A stretch of 64,000 nucleotides of DNA from Flavobacterium eburneipallidum (GCF_027111355.2 NZ_CP114291.2:1178001-1242000), one strand, 5' to 3'. Positions 1-8,887 are shown, counted from the stretch's first letter. Numbers and translations are program-made. Notes: generated by a model from the letters alone, not told the origin.

Positions 1-191
1 TTACAGACAAAAGTACTTTAAGTAGTGTAAATAACTTTATTAAAAAGGAACAATTAAAAAATGTTGGTGTTGTTATTAATGGAGTAGATATGAAAACAGC
101 TTATGGTTATGGCTATGGACCAAACTACAGTTATCAATATCAAGAAGCCAAAGTAAAAAAACCTTGGTATAAAAGGAAATCCAAAGCATAA
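1..191 (+). CDS. C-terminal end of a Wzc-type exopolysaccharide tyrosine autokinase (partial)
   Basis: Only the last 62 codons lie in the window (reading frame from base 3, stop at 189-191). The fragment reads GVVINGVDMK followed by a tyrosine-rich tail (YGYGYGPNYSYQYQ) and a basic end. The 'VVNG' strand and a terminal tyrosine cluster are typical of the bacterial tyrosine (BY) kinases that regulate Wza/Wzc polysaccharide export, where the tail tyrosines are autophosphorylated. The sugar transferase downstream supports an exopolysaccharide or capsule cluster that continues to the left of the window. The kinase domain and Walker motifs are out of view, so the call rests on the tail and the context. 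Confidence 0.7.
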   Translation, partial: TDKSTLSSVNNFIKKEQLKNVGVVINGVDMKTAYGYGYGPNYSYQYQEAKVKKPWYKRKSKA

Positions 192-252
192 AAAATTGTG
201 CGCAAATAATTCAGTTGTAACAAACCGATTTATTAAAACTAAATAATATAAT

Positions 253-687
253 ATGTCAAAAAAAATAGTACTCTTGCTATTGCTTTTTGTGATTGCTGTT
301 GTTTTTTATTTTTCATGGTTACCAGATTCTACTTTTAAGAATGAAACTTATTTGCCAGTATGGCTTTTAAACTGGAGTAATCATTATTATAATTTACGAA
401 CTGCTGTACCTTTTTTGGCTGTAGGTTTTTTATTAGAGGCTTATGCCCAACATAAGCGGTCTAATGACATAGGTTATGATAAAAATTTGAATTTCTTACA
501 AAACATAGGTGTTTCAACATTTATAGTTTGTGTAGCCGAAGGAGGTCAATTTTTAATTCAGAAAAGAAATCAAGACTTGGAAGATGTCTTTTACGGAATT
601 CTAGGAAGTATAATAGGAGTATTAGTATATTTTTTATTTAATAGAGTAAGAAAGAAATGCGAAATCGGCATAAATTTACCTTCATAA
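253..687 (+). CDS. VanZ-like membrane protein
   Basis: A 144-residue protein with about four hydrophobic segments: residues 4-22, 48-64, 82-98 and 112-130. It carries the VanZ family pattern: an N-terminal S-W-L-P-D start of the first loop, then E-G-G-Q-F near residue 96, R-N-Q-D-L-E-D near 105 and a glycine-rich last helix. Small stand-alone VanZ proteins are common at the ends of flavobacterial exopolysaccharide clusters. Their function is unknown; the glycopeptide-resistance role of the name-giver should not be assumed. The end overlaps the next gene by 31 bases, suggesting translational coupling. Confidence 0.75.
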   Translation: MSKKIVLLLLLFVIAVVFYFSWLPDSTFKNETYLPVWLLNWSNHYYNLRTAVPFLAVGFLLEAYAQHKRSNDIGYDKNLNFLQNIGVSTFIVCVAEGGQFLIQKRNQDLEDVFYGILGSIIGVLVYFLFNRVRKKCEIGINLPS

Positions 688-2057
688 TTTGCTGTGCCAT
701 TGCAGATATGATTGCTATGGTACTAGGAACAGTACTATTCTTAAATTTTGCTACAGAAGAAATAGTAGGTTGGAATACTCTCTTTCTTGACAAAATGATT
801 CCTATAACAATTTTGAGTTGGTTGTTTGCTGTAACCTATTTTAAATTGTACCGAGTTGACGTTCTTTTTAGTCTGGAATATTTTTTTAGTAACAGCTGGC
901 GTGCTTTCTTAACACAAAGAATTCTATGGCATAGTTATATATTTATTTTTCAGGATGATGTGATTTACTTTTTTGGGAGTAAAGCTAATTTGTTTCAATT
1001 GAGCTTTTTGCTAGCTTATTTTTTGTTGTCAAGAATTTTGTTTACGATTATTATTGGTAAAATTAAGAATTGGGTTGTCAAACGTTATACAGTAGCAATT
1101 TGGGGATTTAATAGAACAAGTATTGAATTAGCAACTCATTTAGAAAGCAACTCATTTTTTATTCATTTTTTGGGAATTCTTAACGAAAATTCAACAGTCA
1201 ATTACACGAATAATGAAGAGTTTACCGCGGCGCTTACAGAAGCAATTCTGAATGCATCAAATCAAAATGTAAATGAGTTGTATATTGTTTCTAAACCTGA
1301 TTTTATTTCAGACTTGAATTGTTTCTTTGAACTAGGTGATAAACATTGCATGCGATTGAAATTTGTTCCTGATTTTTCATCCATTTCAAAGAAACATTTT
1401 AGTTCCACGCATTTAGATAATTTTCATGTGATTAAACCTCGTTATGAGCCATTGCAAAATGCTTATAATAGGTTAGTTAAGAGGGTTTTTGATATTGTTT
1501 TTAGCAGTTTGGTTATTGTTTTCATATTGTCGTGGCTTTATCCTTTGTTGGCATTTATTATCAAGAAGCAAAGTAAAGGACCAGTTTTATTCAAGCAAAT
1601 GCGAACGGGTAAAAAAAATGAACCTTTTTGGTGTTATAAATTTAGGAGTATGTATGTAAATGTTGGTGATGAAAGCCAACAAGCTAAAAAAGGCGATTCG
1701 AGAATTACACCAATAGGAAAATTTCTTCGGTGTTCCAGTTTAGATGAAATGCCTCAATTTTTTAATGTTTTAATTGGTGACATGAGTGTTGTAGGGCCTC
1801 GTCCACACATGATTAAACATACATCAGATTATAATGATCATATTAATAATTTTATGGTTCGTCATTTTGTCAAACCAGGAATTACGGGTTTAGCACAAGT
1901 ATCAGGTCTTCGGGGCGAAACAAAAGAAGTGTCTGATATGGTACGTAGGGTAAATAAAGATATTGAATATGTACAACGTTGGAGTTTAATAAAAGACATT
2001 AAAATTTGCTTTTTAACAATTATAGTAACATTAAAGGGTGATAAAAACGCTTTTTAA
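657..2057 (+). CDS. Undecaprenyl-phosphate sugar phosphotransferase (WcaJ/polyprenyl glycosylphosphotransferase type)
   Basis: A 466-residue integral membrane enzyme expected to start lipid-linked repeat-unit synthesis by moving a sugar-1-phosphate from a nucleotide sugar to undecaprenyl phosphate at the inner membrane. The N-terminal half has four membrane segments (about residues 8-130) and a CoA-binding-like domain (about 140-240, 'VAIWGFNRTS'). The C-terminal bacterial sugar transferase domain (from about 272, 'KRVFDIVFS') shows the family motifs: F-K-Q-M-R-T-G, the basic Y-K-F-R-S-M, S-L-D-E-M-P-Q-F-F-N-V, D-M-S-V-V-G-P-R-P and the terminal G-L-A-Q-V-S-G-L-R-G. The sugar specificity cannot be read from sequence. 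It overlaps the VanZ-like gene and follows the BY-kinase, so it is part of an exopolysaccharide operon. Confidence 0.9.
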   Translation: MRNRHKFTFIICCAIADMIAMVLGTVLFLNFATEEIVGWNTLFLDKMIPITILSWLFAVTYFKLYRVDVLFSLEYFFSNSWRAFLTQRILWHSYIFIFQDDVIYFFGSKANLFQLSFLLAYFLLSRILFTIIIGKIKNWVVKRYTVAIWGFNRTSIELATHLESNSFFIHFLGILNENSTVNYTNNEEFTAALTEAILNASNQNVNELYIVSKPDFISDLNCFFELGDKHCMRLKFVPDFSSISKKHFSSTHLDNFHVIKPRYEPLQNAYNRLVKRVFDIVFSSLVIVFILSWLYPLLAFIIKKQSKGPVLFKQMRTGKKNEPFWCYKFRSMYVNVGDESQQAKKGDSRITPIGKFLRCSSLDEMPQFFNVLIGDMSVVGPRPHMIKHTSDYNDHINNFMVRHFVKPGITGLAQVSGLRGETKEVSDMVRRVNKDIEYVQRWSLIKDIKICFLTIIVTLKGDKNAF

Positions 2058-2079
2058 ATTAAAAAAAAAAATAGAAATT

Positions 2080-2274
2080 ATGGATATTAACTACTTTATT
2101 GGTTTGCTTACAGGAATTTCTGTAACTACTTTCATCATTGGAAAAGAATTGTATAAATATTATACAAAATACACCATTCAACAAAAACAGTTGAACAGAA
2201 TTTTGAAATTGAATGATAAAATTCAAAAAAAGCAGTCTATTAAAACTACAAATTTAGCTGCTAGTGTAAGTTAA
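2080..2274 (+). CDS. Small single-pass membrane protein, unknown function
   Basis: A 64-residue protein (MDINYFIGLL...) with one hydrophobic segment (about residues 5-20) and then a basic, Lys/Gln-rich tail. I chose the ATG at 2080, 22 bases after the sugar transferase stop. A GTG at 2038 would extend the frame, but it lies inside the transferase and adds only a poly-lysine leader. The gene sits before a good terminator as the last member of the exopolysaccharide operon. No family is recognised. Confidence 0.5.
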   Translation: MDINYFIGLLTGISVTTFIIGKELYKYYTKYTIQQKQLNRILKLNDKIQKKQSIKTTNLAASVS

Positions 2275-2323
2275 TTTTGGATAGTTATTGCTACAGACGT
2301 AGGTAAATTATAATTCAAATTTG

Positions 2324-2363
2324 AAAACCCAATACAAGACATAGTCTAGTATTGGGTTTTTTT
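2324..2363 (+). terminator. Rho-independent terminator closing the exopolysaccharide operon
   Basis: A perfect 12-bp stem (AAAACCCAATAC, 2324-2335, with GTATTGGGTTTT, 2349-2360) has a small inner AGAC/GTCT pairing in the loop and a run of T on the right. It lies 50 bases after the last gene. Confidence 0.85.
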
Positions 2364-2411
2364 AGTGTACAAAAATAGAGGATATGTCCCAAAACTCTTT
2401 TAAAATTGTTG

Positions 2412-2434
2412 TTGGTCGAAATTGTGAGTATTAG
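2412..2434 (+). promoter_or_regulatory. Candidate locus-wide regulatory element, site A
   Basis: TTGGTCGAAATT at 2412-2423 is identical to a site before susC (29444). It continues to a TTAG at 2431-2434. It lies 73 bases upstream of the GH29 start and just right of a weak -7-like TAAAATTG (2401-2408). Related sites are at 4666 and 8903. No binding protein is known; the shared position is the only support. Confidence 0.35.
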
Positions 2435-2495
2435 AATTTTAAATACCATAATTTTATATCTAAATAATTAATAATCAAAAACAAAGTTCGTTCTC

Positions 2496-4589
2496 ATGAA
2501 AAAACTATTTCTATTATTTAATTTTTTCTACATTATACATTCGCTTTATAGTCATGAATTTATAAAACCACCGATGCCTTTTGGACCAATTCCATCGCAA
2601 AAACAAATAGATTGGCAGGAAATGGAATCTTATGCTTTTATCCATTTTTCTCTAAACACTTTTACCAATAAAGAATGGGGTTATGGTGACGAATCGCCTG
2701 AATTATTCAATCCAACTGCTCTTGATGCACGACAATGGGCTAAAGTGGTTAAAGAAGCTGGAATGAAAGGAATTATACTAGTAGCGAAGCATCATGATGG
2801 TTTTTGTTTGTGGCCATCAGCTTATACAGAGCGTTCTGTAAAAAATTCGCCTTGGAAAAATGGCAAAGGCGATGTTATAAAAGAATTGGCAGTAGCCTGC
2901 AAAGAATACGATTTAAAATTAGGGCTCTATCTTTCGCCTTGGGATAGAAATCATCCCGATTACGGAAAACCAGCCTACATTACTTATTTCAGAAATCAGT
3001 TGAAAGAATTACTCACTAATTATGGTGATGTATTCGAAATGTGGTTTGACGGTGCTAATGGTGGCGACGGCTATTATGGCGGAGCCAATGAAATTCGAAA
3101 AATTAATACACTTCAATATTATGATTGGGATGAAACCTATAAATTAATTTATAAAATGGCTCCCAAAACACTGGTTTGGGGAATTGGTCCATCGGAAGCA
3201 AGGTGGATAGGAAATGAAGAAGGTTTTGCCAATGCAACCAACTGGAGCCTTTTGCGTCAAAAAGATGATTTGGCTGGAAAAGTACATTATTCCGAGTTTA
3301 TGTCGGGACATGAAGATGGCGAAAAATGGGTTCCTGGAGAAGCCGATGTTTCTATCAGACCAGGTTGGTTTTACCACGAAGTAGAAGATGATAAAGTACG
3401 TTCATTGGACGAAATGGTTGATATTTATTATAAATCCATAGGTCGAAATGCGACTCTGCTGTTGAATTTGCCTCCAGACAAAAGAGGGTTAATTAACCAA
3501 TACGATATTACGAGACTAAAAGAATTTACCGCAGTCATTCAATCCGATTTTAAAACAGAATTATTAGTAGCAACTAAAGTTACGGCAGTTAATATTCGAG
3601 GAAACGACGATACATTTTCGGCTAAAAACCTTATCGATGGCGACAAAAATTCCTATTGGGCAACAGATGATGGGATAAAAACAGCCGCTGTTGTATTTGA
3701 ATTTAATACCCCAACTGCTGTTAATCGTCTTTTGCTTCAAGAATACATACAGTTAGGACAACGCATTAAAGCCTTTACAGTAGAAGCTAAAGTGGATGGA
3801 AAATGGAAAACAATTGCCACCGAAACGACTATTGGTTACAAAAGAATTTTACGATTTGATAGAGTAGTTGCTTCGGCATTGCGAGTAACTATTACAGATG
3901 CTAAAGCAAGTATTGTTTTGTCGAATATTCAAGCTTTTAACGCACCTACTTTTGTACACATTCCCGAAATTAATAGAGATAAAAATGGCGAAGTAACAAT
4001 GCAATCTGAAGCAGGAAATCGTATTTATTACACTCTTGACGGTGCTGTTCCAACTGCGAAAAGTACTTTGTATAAAGCTCCTTTTCGATACAATAAAGCA
4101 GTTCAAATAAAAGCAATTGCAGTGAATATATCAGAAAATAGAAGCAGTGCAGTACAAACGGCTCAATACGGAATGTCTAAAGAAAAATGGAAAATCGAGA
4201 CTGCTTCTAGTGGCGATAGGGATTCAGCAATACGAATTATAGACGGAAATTCTACTACGGGCTGGAGTTTTGGAGATGATAAACACCAATTGCCTCAAGA
4301 AGTTTCTATAGATATGGGCAAATTGATTGTAATAAAAGGATTCAGTTATGTGCCGCAGCAAGTGGGAAATAATCTGGATTTGATTTCTAATTATGAATTT
4401 TACACCAGTATTGATAATATCCAATGGACAAAGCAATCGGAAGGAGAATTTTCGAATATTAAAAACAATCCAATAGAGCAAATTAAACTTTTTTCGAAAG
4501 TTAAAGCGAGGTACATAAAATTTGTAGCAAAAGCAAAAATCGGAAAAGGAAACAGCCTTACGATAGGCGAAATAAACGTGATAGAATAA
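2496..4589 (+). CDS. GH29 alpha-L-fucosidase with two discoidin-like (F5/8C) modules
   Basis: A 697-residue exported glycosidase expected to release alpha-linked L-fucose. It has a signal peptide (residues 1-20). The GH29 barrel (about 30-350) includes the KHHDGFCLW motif (98-106) and the strand E-M-W-F-D-G-A, where Asp185 fits the family nucleophile. After it come an F5/8C-type carbohydrate-binding module (about 363-490), a short beta-hexosaminidase C-terminal-like module ('IYYTLDGAVPT', about 510) and a second F5/8C-type module (about 565-697). This modular form resembles the alpha-1,3/4-acting group of GH29, but linkage is an inference. It has no type IX sorting domain, so it is probably periplasmic. 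It is transcribed alone, ahead of nagB. Confidence 0.9.
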   Translation: MKKLFLLFNFFYIIHSLYSHEFIKPPMPFGPIPSQKQIDWQEMESYAFIHFSLNTFTNKEWGYGDESPELFNPTALDARQWAKVVKEAGMKGIILVAKHHDGFCLWPSAYTERSVKNSPWKNGKGDVIKELAVACKEYDLKLGLYLSPWDRNHPDYGKPAYITYFRNQLKELLTNYGDVFEMWFDGANGGDGYYGGANEIRKINTLQYYDWDETYKLIYKMAPKTLVWGIGPSEARWIGNEEGFANATNWSLLRQKDDLAGKVHYSEFMSGHEDGEKWVPGEADVSIRPGWFYHEVEDDKVRSLDEMVDIYYKSIGRNATLLLNLPPDKRGLINQYDITRLKEFTAVIQSDFKTELLVATKVTAVNIRGNDDTFSAKNLIDGDKNSYWATDDGIKTAAVVFEFNTPTAVNRLLLQEYIQLGQRIKAFTVEAKVDGKWKTIATETTIGYKRILRFDRVVASALRVTITDAKASIVLSNIQAFNAPTFVHIPEINRDKNGEVTMQSEAGNRIYYTLDGAVPTAKSTLYKAPFRYNKAVQIKAIAVNISENRSSAVQTAQYGMSKEKWKIETASSGDRDSAIRIIDGNSTTGWSFGDDKHQLPQEVSIDMGKLIVIKGFSYVPQQVGNNLDLISNYEFYTSIDNIQWTKQSEGEFSNIKNNPIEQIKLFSKVKARYIKFVAKAKIGKGNSLTIGEINVIE

Positions 4590-4665
4590 CCTTGATTGTA
4601 ATTATGAATTGTTTAAAATCAACTTTAAGTTTAGAATTATGTCTTTTGGCGAAGACCAATAGTTA

Positions 4666-4687
4666 TTAGTCGAATTTTTAATTCTAG
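4666..4687 (+). promoter_or_regulatory. Candidate locus-wide regulatory element, site B
   Basis: TTAGTCGAATTT at 4666-4677 matches site A at 10 of 12 bases and continues to CTAG (4684-4687). It lies 64 bases before the nagB start. Two further half-like words (gaccaat, 4654-4660) sit just upstream. The role is an inference from the repeated position. Confidence 0.3.
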
Positions 4688-4740
4688 CCAATAATAAAGT
4701 TTTAATTTTATCCTATAGTAATAAACCAATAATTGTTAAA

Positions 4741-6654
4741 ATGATTAAAGAAGGTATAAGTTATAAAGAGGCTGGAAAATTTGAAGAAACCCGTTTTGAG
4801 AAAATTCATAACGTAATTTTTGATTCGTCTAAAGAAGCTTCAGTATTAGTAGCACATGAAATAGCCAATTTAATTCAACTAAAAGAAGAATTGGGAGAGC
4901 CTTGTATTCTGGGATTAGCAACAGGATCTTCGCCTATAAAAGTGTATGAAGAACTGGTTAGATTGCACAAAGAAGAAGGTTTGAGTTTTGCAAATGTGGT
5001 AACCTTTAATCTGGATGAATATTATCCAATGGATAAAAACAATATTCAAAGTTACCATCATTTTATGCACGAACATCTTTTTGATCATGTAAATATTCTT
5101 CCAGAAAACATCAATATTCCCGACGGTAATATAAGCAGTGAAGAACTACAACAATACTGCATAGATTATGAAATGAAGATTAAATCCTACGGCGGATTGG
5201 ATTTTCAATTACTAGGAATTGGTAGAACAGGACACATCGGGTTTAACGAACCAGGTTCACATATTAATTCAGGAACCAGAAGTATTACATTAGATCATTT
5301 GACTCGTGTTGATGCTGCTTCCTCATTTTTAGGAATTGATAATGTACCCAGAAGAGCCATCACAATGGGAATTGGTACGGTTCGAAATGCAAAAAGAATC
5401 GTTCTTTTAGCTTGGGGAATTAGCAAAGCAGATATTCTAAAAAATACTATCGAAGGCGAAGTTTCTTCACAAGTGCCAGCAACCTATTTGCAAGAACATA
5501 GTAACACGACTTTTGTTTTAGACAGCGAAGCATCATCAGAATTGACCCGAGTAAAAACACCTTGGTTGGTAAAATCATGTGTTTGGACTGAAGAATTAAA
5601 ATTAAAGGCAGTAGTTTGGTTAAGCGAATTGACGACAAAACCAATTTTGAAGTTGACCGACAAAGATTATAACGATAACGGAATGTCTGGCTTAATCGCC
5701 GAAGAAGGAACAGCTTATAACTTGAATATTAAAATGTTCAATCTCCTACAGCATACCATCACAGGTTGGCCAGGCGGAAAACCCGATGCTGATGATACCT
5801 ACAGACCTGAACGTTCTAATCCTTCAAAAAAGAGAGTAATTATTTTTAGTCCGCACCCTGATGATGATGTGATTTCGATGGGAGGAACTTTTGATCGATT
5901 AGTAGAACAAGGTCACGAAGTACATATTGCGTATCAAACCTCGGGAAATATAGCTGTTTCTAATGAAGAAGCATTGAAATTTGCCGAAGTTTCTTCGGTT
6001 TTAAATTCAGAATCAAAGGAGTCCAACAGCATTATTAATTTCTTGAAAAACAAAGGGAAAAACGATATTGACTCGGTTGAAGTTCAAAAATTAAAAGGAT
6101 TAATTAGAAGAAGTGAATCTCTAGGAGCTACCCGATATTTAGGTGTTCCAGATACTAATGTTCATTTTTTAGACCTTCCTTTTTATGAAACAGGAACCGT
6201 AAAAAAAGGCAATCTTACAGCAGTTGATATAAAAATTATGTGCAATCTTATTGAAGATATCAAGCCACATCAAATTTATGCAGCAGGAGATTTAGCCGAT
6301 CCACACGGAACCCACAAGGTATGTTTAGACAGTTTGTTTGAAGCTTTAAAACAATTAAAACACAATAGTTATATGGATGATTGTTGGGTTTGGTTGTATC
6401 GAGGAGCTTGGCACGAATGGGAATCTTACCAGATAGAAATGGCTGTTCCTATGAGTCCAGACCAAGTGCTTAAAAAACGCCATGCTATTTTTTATCACCA
6501 ATCTCAAAAAGATGGCGTTATGTTTCAGGGCGATGATAGTAGAGAATTTTGGGTTCGTGCCGAAGATAGAAATAGAGAAACCGCAAAAAAATACAATGAT
6601 TTAGGATTAGCTGAATATGCTGCAATAGAAGCATTCAAGCGTTATCATTTTTAA
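4741..6654 (+). CDS. nagB: Glucosamine-6-phosphate deaminase fused to a PIG-L/LmbE deacetylase domain
   Basis: A 637-residue cytoplasmic fusion. Residues about 25-270 are a NagB isomerase/deaminase domain, with ATGSSP (60-65), N-L-D-E-Y-Y-P (90-96) and the G-R-T-G-H-I-G-F-N-E-P active-site loop. It converts glucosamine-6-phosphate to fructose-6-phosphate and ammonia. From about residue 362 a PIG-L/LmbE domain starts with the zinc-binding S-P-H-P-D-D-D motif. Enzymes of that fold remove N-acetyl groups from GlcNAc-type sugars. The same two-domain layout is common in Bacteroidota. Placed among GlcNAc-releasing enzymes, it probably handles GlcNAc from the glycans; whether the second domain supplies NagA-like deacetylation is an inference. 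There is no signal peptide. Confidence 0.9.
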   Translation: MIKEGISYKEAGKFEETRFEKIHNVIFDSSKEASVLVAHEIANLIQLKEELGEPCILGLATGSSPIKVYEELVRLHKEEGLSFANVVTFNLDEYYPMDKNNIQSYHHFMHEHLFDHVNILPENINIPDGNISSEELQQYCIDYEMKIKSYGGLDFQLLGIGRTGHIGFNEPGSHINSGTRSITLDHLTRVDAASSFLGIDNVPRRAITMGIGTVRNAKRIVLLAWGISKADILKNTIEGEVSSQVPATYLQEHSNTTFVLDSEASSELTRVKTPWLVKSCVWTEELKLKAVVWLSELTTKPILKLTDKDYNDNGMSGLIAEEGTAYNLNIKMFNLLQHTITGWPGGKPDADDTYRPERSNPSKKRVIIFSPHPDDDVISMGGTFDRLVEQGHEVHIAYQTSGNIAVSNEEALKFAEVSSVLNSESKESNSIINFLKNKGKNDIDSVEVQKLKGLIRRSESLGATRYLGVPDTNVHFLDLPFYETGTVKKGNLTAVDIKIMCNLIEDIKPHQIYAAGDLADPHGTHKVCLDSLFEALKQLKHNSYMDDCWVWLYRGAWHEWESYQIEMAVPMSPDQVLKKRHAIFYHQSQKDGVMFQGDDSREFWVRAEDRNRETAKKYNDLGLAEYAAIEAFKRYHF

Positions 6655-6708
6655 TCATTATTAAAGATAGTTTAGTTAGTTTAAGTTGGTTATGGTTATG
6701 TTAGCTTG

Positions 6709-6738
6709 AAAAATGCAACCCTTGCGGTTGCATTTTTT
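6709..6738. terminator. Bidirectional terminator between nagB and the LytTR gene
   Basis: The stem AAAAATGCAACC (6709-6720) pairs with GGTTGCATTTTT (6726-6737) around a 5-base loop. It has A and T runs on either side, so it can serve nagB on the plus strand. The rest of 6655-6990 holds no gene, only an AT-rich inverted repeat. Confidence 0.8.
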
Positions 6739-6842
6739 GTTTATTCTCTTTTTGAAATTCGTTGAATTGAGCGAACGGAATTTATATTTAATAAAATTAT
6801 AAAAATCGGTATTAAACAGAGGATTCGCTTTTAAAACTAGTA

Positions 6843-6964
6843 GAAACGAATTTCACGAATTAAAGATTGCTAAAATTGAATTGTCAAGAATTTAAGCGTT
6901 TTTATGATTTTGTGAAATTTTTAAAGTTTACTATTCGTGCAAATTTGTGGAATTCGTGTAAAAA
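6843..6964. repeat. Imperfect inverted repeat with an AAATTTGTGGAATT core, copy 1
   Basis: The left arm cgaatttcacgaatt (about 6846-6860) is roughly complementary to the right arm at 6932-6964, which holds AAATTTGTGGAATT (6941-6954) followed by CGTGT. The same 14-base core and the same arm layout occur at 47905-47961. This looks like a dispersed intergenic repeat family rather than a gene; a 60-codon open frame across it has no support. Confidence 0.55.
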
Positions 6965-6990
6965 TTTTTTAAAAGCGAATGCCGTGGGTA

Positions 6991-7704
6991 TTATATCGCC
7001 GAATTTAATATTCTTTGTTTTACCTCGTCAATATAAGATCTTCCTATAACGTATCGTAAACCTTCAATTTCGATGCTATTTCCCTCTACGGCATCAATTT
7101 TATCAATAGCCACAGTATAAGAGCGGTGTATTCGAATAAAATCTCTTTCGGGTAATAAACTAGTAAAATCGGATAAGGTACTGTGGATGATGTATTTGCC
7201 TGAAGTAGTGTTTATTTTTAGATAATCCTTTAGGCTTTCGATTACTAAAATTTCGTCCAAAAAAATCTTTTTCATTTTCTTTTTGTCAATTTTCACAAAA
7301 ATAAATGGATGATCTTTACTGTTTTCTTGAGGGGTTTTATGTGTAGTATCAAGTCTTTTGTTGATTTTATTCACGGCTTTCATCAACCTTGGAAATTCTA
7401 TAGGTTTGACTAAATAATCCAGAACATCTAATTCATAGGTTTCTATTGCAAATTCGTCATAGGCACTTGTGATGATAAGTAGCGGTGGATTTTCCAGACT
7501 TTTAATAAAATTAATTCCATCTAAAACGGGCATGTTAATATCGAGAAAAATAACATCAACACTGTTGTTTTTTAAAAAATTTAAACCTTCAATGGAATTA
7601 CTGAATGAATTGATTAATTCTAAATCTTCAATTTGTTCGATGTAGTTTTTTATTACATTAATTGCTAATGGCTCATCATCTATTATTAGACATTTGATTT
7701 TCAT
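6991..7704 (-). CDS. LytTR-family response regulator
   Basis: A 237-residue two-component regulator. The receiver domain (1-120) has the acidic pair D9-D10, phospho-acceptor D55 (IFLDINMP), the Thr/Ser in I-I-T-S-A-Y and K-P at the end of beta-5. The LytTR DNA-binding domain (about 135-235) shows IHRSYTV and the usual start 'FIFVKIDKK'. Proteins of this type bind pairs of short direct repeats. It is read after its sensor gene (60-base gap) and is embedded in the glycan locus between nagB and the first GH92. No SusR, HTCS, AraC or ECF sigma gene is visible in the locus, so this pair is the best local candidate regulator; that is inference. Confidence 0.92.
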   Translation of the reverse strand: MKIKCLIIDDEPLAINVIKNYIEQIEDLELINSFSNSIEGLNFLKNNSVDVIFLDINMPVLDGINFIKSLENPPLLIITSAYDEFAIETYELDVLDYLVKPIEFPRLMKAVNKINKRLDTTHKTPQENSKDHPFIFVKIDKKKMKKIFLDEILVIESLKDYLKINTTSGKYIIHSTLSDFTSLLPERDFIRIHRSYTVAIDKIDAVEGNSIEIEGLRYVIGRSYIDEVKQRILNSAI

Positions 7705-7764
7705 TTTTTATATAATTTTTTAAGAGTCAAAACAATTGTAAAAAGGAGGGAGAAAATAAGTTTA

Positions 7765-8823
7765 TCAGGAAACTTTAATTTTAAGCTTTATTACAAAAAT
7801 ATTGTTTTTATTTTTAATTGACAGCTTATAATCGTTTTTGTTATACCCTAATTCGAGTCTTTTTTTCACATTTTCAATTCCTATACCACTTGACTTGTTA
7901 AAGTTATCTACATGCTTTGTAATTGTAGGCATTGGGTTTGAAACCGAAAAATAAAGAAAATCTTCTTTAATCTTAAAATTGATGTCTATTTTAACATGTC
8001 CTACATTTTTATTGACACCGTGCTTGAAAGAATTTTCGATAAATGTGAGTAATAACATTGGCGAAATTTCCTTATCCTGAATATCGCCAGAAATATACAT
8101 ATTGACTTCCAGTCTTTCATCATGACGGATTCGTTCTAAATCCAGATAGTTTTGGATACAAAGAATTTCGTTTTCCAATGTTTGCTTCTTACTCTGCGTT
8201 TCATAAAGCATGTAGCGCATTAGCTCCGACAATTTCAGAATAATTTTAGGCGTTTTATTCGATTTTTCAACTGATAACGAATAAATATTATTCAGTGTAT
8301 TAAAGAAAAAGTGAGGAGAAATTTGAGACTTTAAAAACAATAATTCGGTTTCAAGATTTGATTTTTCCAAATCAGTTACACGTTTATGTTCTTTGATAAA
8401 GTCTAAAGTAATTTTAATAGCCGTTACAAAAGTAATCACATAAAGTTCGCCTATCATCATATCGATGGTGTAATTGAGCGATAATTTATCTACATGTTCC
8501 GGACCTTCAGGCCATACATTGCGGCTTATTAATAAATAGGTAAGATTAAATTTTATTAACACCATACTAAACAAGGCAATTAATAAAACTATAACATAAG
8601 TAAGATATCTTTTTTTATAGACTAAATTAGGCATGAGCACTAAAATATTCAAATAACATAATGTCATGTGAATGGGAAAACCTAATAAATTAGATTTTAA
8701 CGAATACAAATAGTCATTAAAATAACTTCCCCATCTAAAAGTATTAAATACGAAGTAAATTAACCAAAAGATAATATGGTAGTGCAATGGAATTTTGTGA
8801 AACTTGTTTGAGTTGAAAATCAT
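7765..8823 (-). CDS. LytS-type sensor histidine kinase
   Basis: A 352-residue membrane kinase. Four hydrophobic segments fill residues 12-145 with no sizeable periplasmic sensor. A short coiled stretch then leads into the His_kinase (LytS/YehU) domain with Q-I-S-P-H-F-F-F-N-T-L-N, in which His171 is the expected phosphorylation site. The ATP-binding part follows (about 255-350), with E-N-S-F-K-H-G as N-box and G-I-G-I-E-N-V as G-box. It starts divergently from the GH92 operon, 104 bases away, and is followed by the partner regulator. What it senses is unknown. Confidence 0.92.
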   Translation of the reverse strand: MIFNSNKFHKIPLHYHIIFWLIYFVFNTFRWGSYFNDYLYSLKSNLLGFPIHMTLCYLNILVLMPNLVYKKRYLTYVIVLLIALFSMVLIKFNLTYLLISRNVWPEGPEHVDKLSLNYTIDMMIGELYVITFVTAIKITLDFIKEHKRVTDLEKSNLETELLFLKSQISPHFFFNTLNNIYSLSVEKSNKTPKIILKLSELMRYMLYETQSKKQTLENEILCIQNYLDLERIRHDERLEVNMYISGDIQDKEISPMLLLTFIENSFKHGVNKNVGHVKIDINFKIKEDFLYFSVSNPMPTITKHVDNFNKSSGIGIENVKKRLELGYNKNDYKLSIKNKNNIFVIKLKIKVS

Positions 8824-8843
8824 TGTTGGGATTTTTAGGTTTC

Positions 8844-8871
8844 TTGTACCTTTTTGTGGTGTTTAGCTTTG
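8844..8871 (+). promoter_or_regulatory. Bacteroidota-type promoter of the 12-gene glycan operon
   Basis: A -33 TTG (8844-8846), a 17-base spacer and a -7 TAGCTTTG (8864-8871) match the TTG/TAnnTTTG consensus. The predicted start lies about 45-50 bases before the GH92 gene. Confidence 0.55.
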
Positions 8872-8887
8872 TTTTTTTGTTATCCGT

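Noticed and set aside
2038..2079. GTG start for the small membrane protein
   Set aside because: It lies within the sugar transferase gene and adds a poly-lysine leader; the ATG at 2080 gives a clean membrane segment.
6867..7049. 60-codon plus-strand open frame after nagB
   Set aside because: It runs through an AT-rich inverted repeat into the 3' end of the LytTR gene, has no coding pattern and no family.
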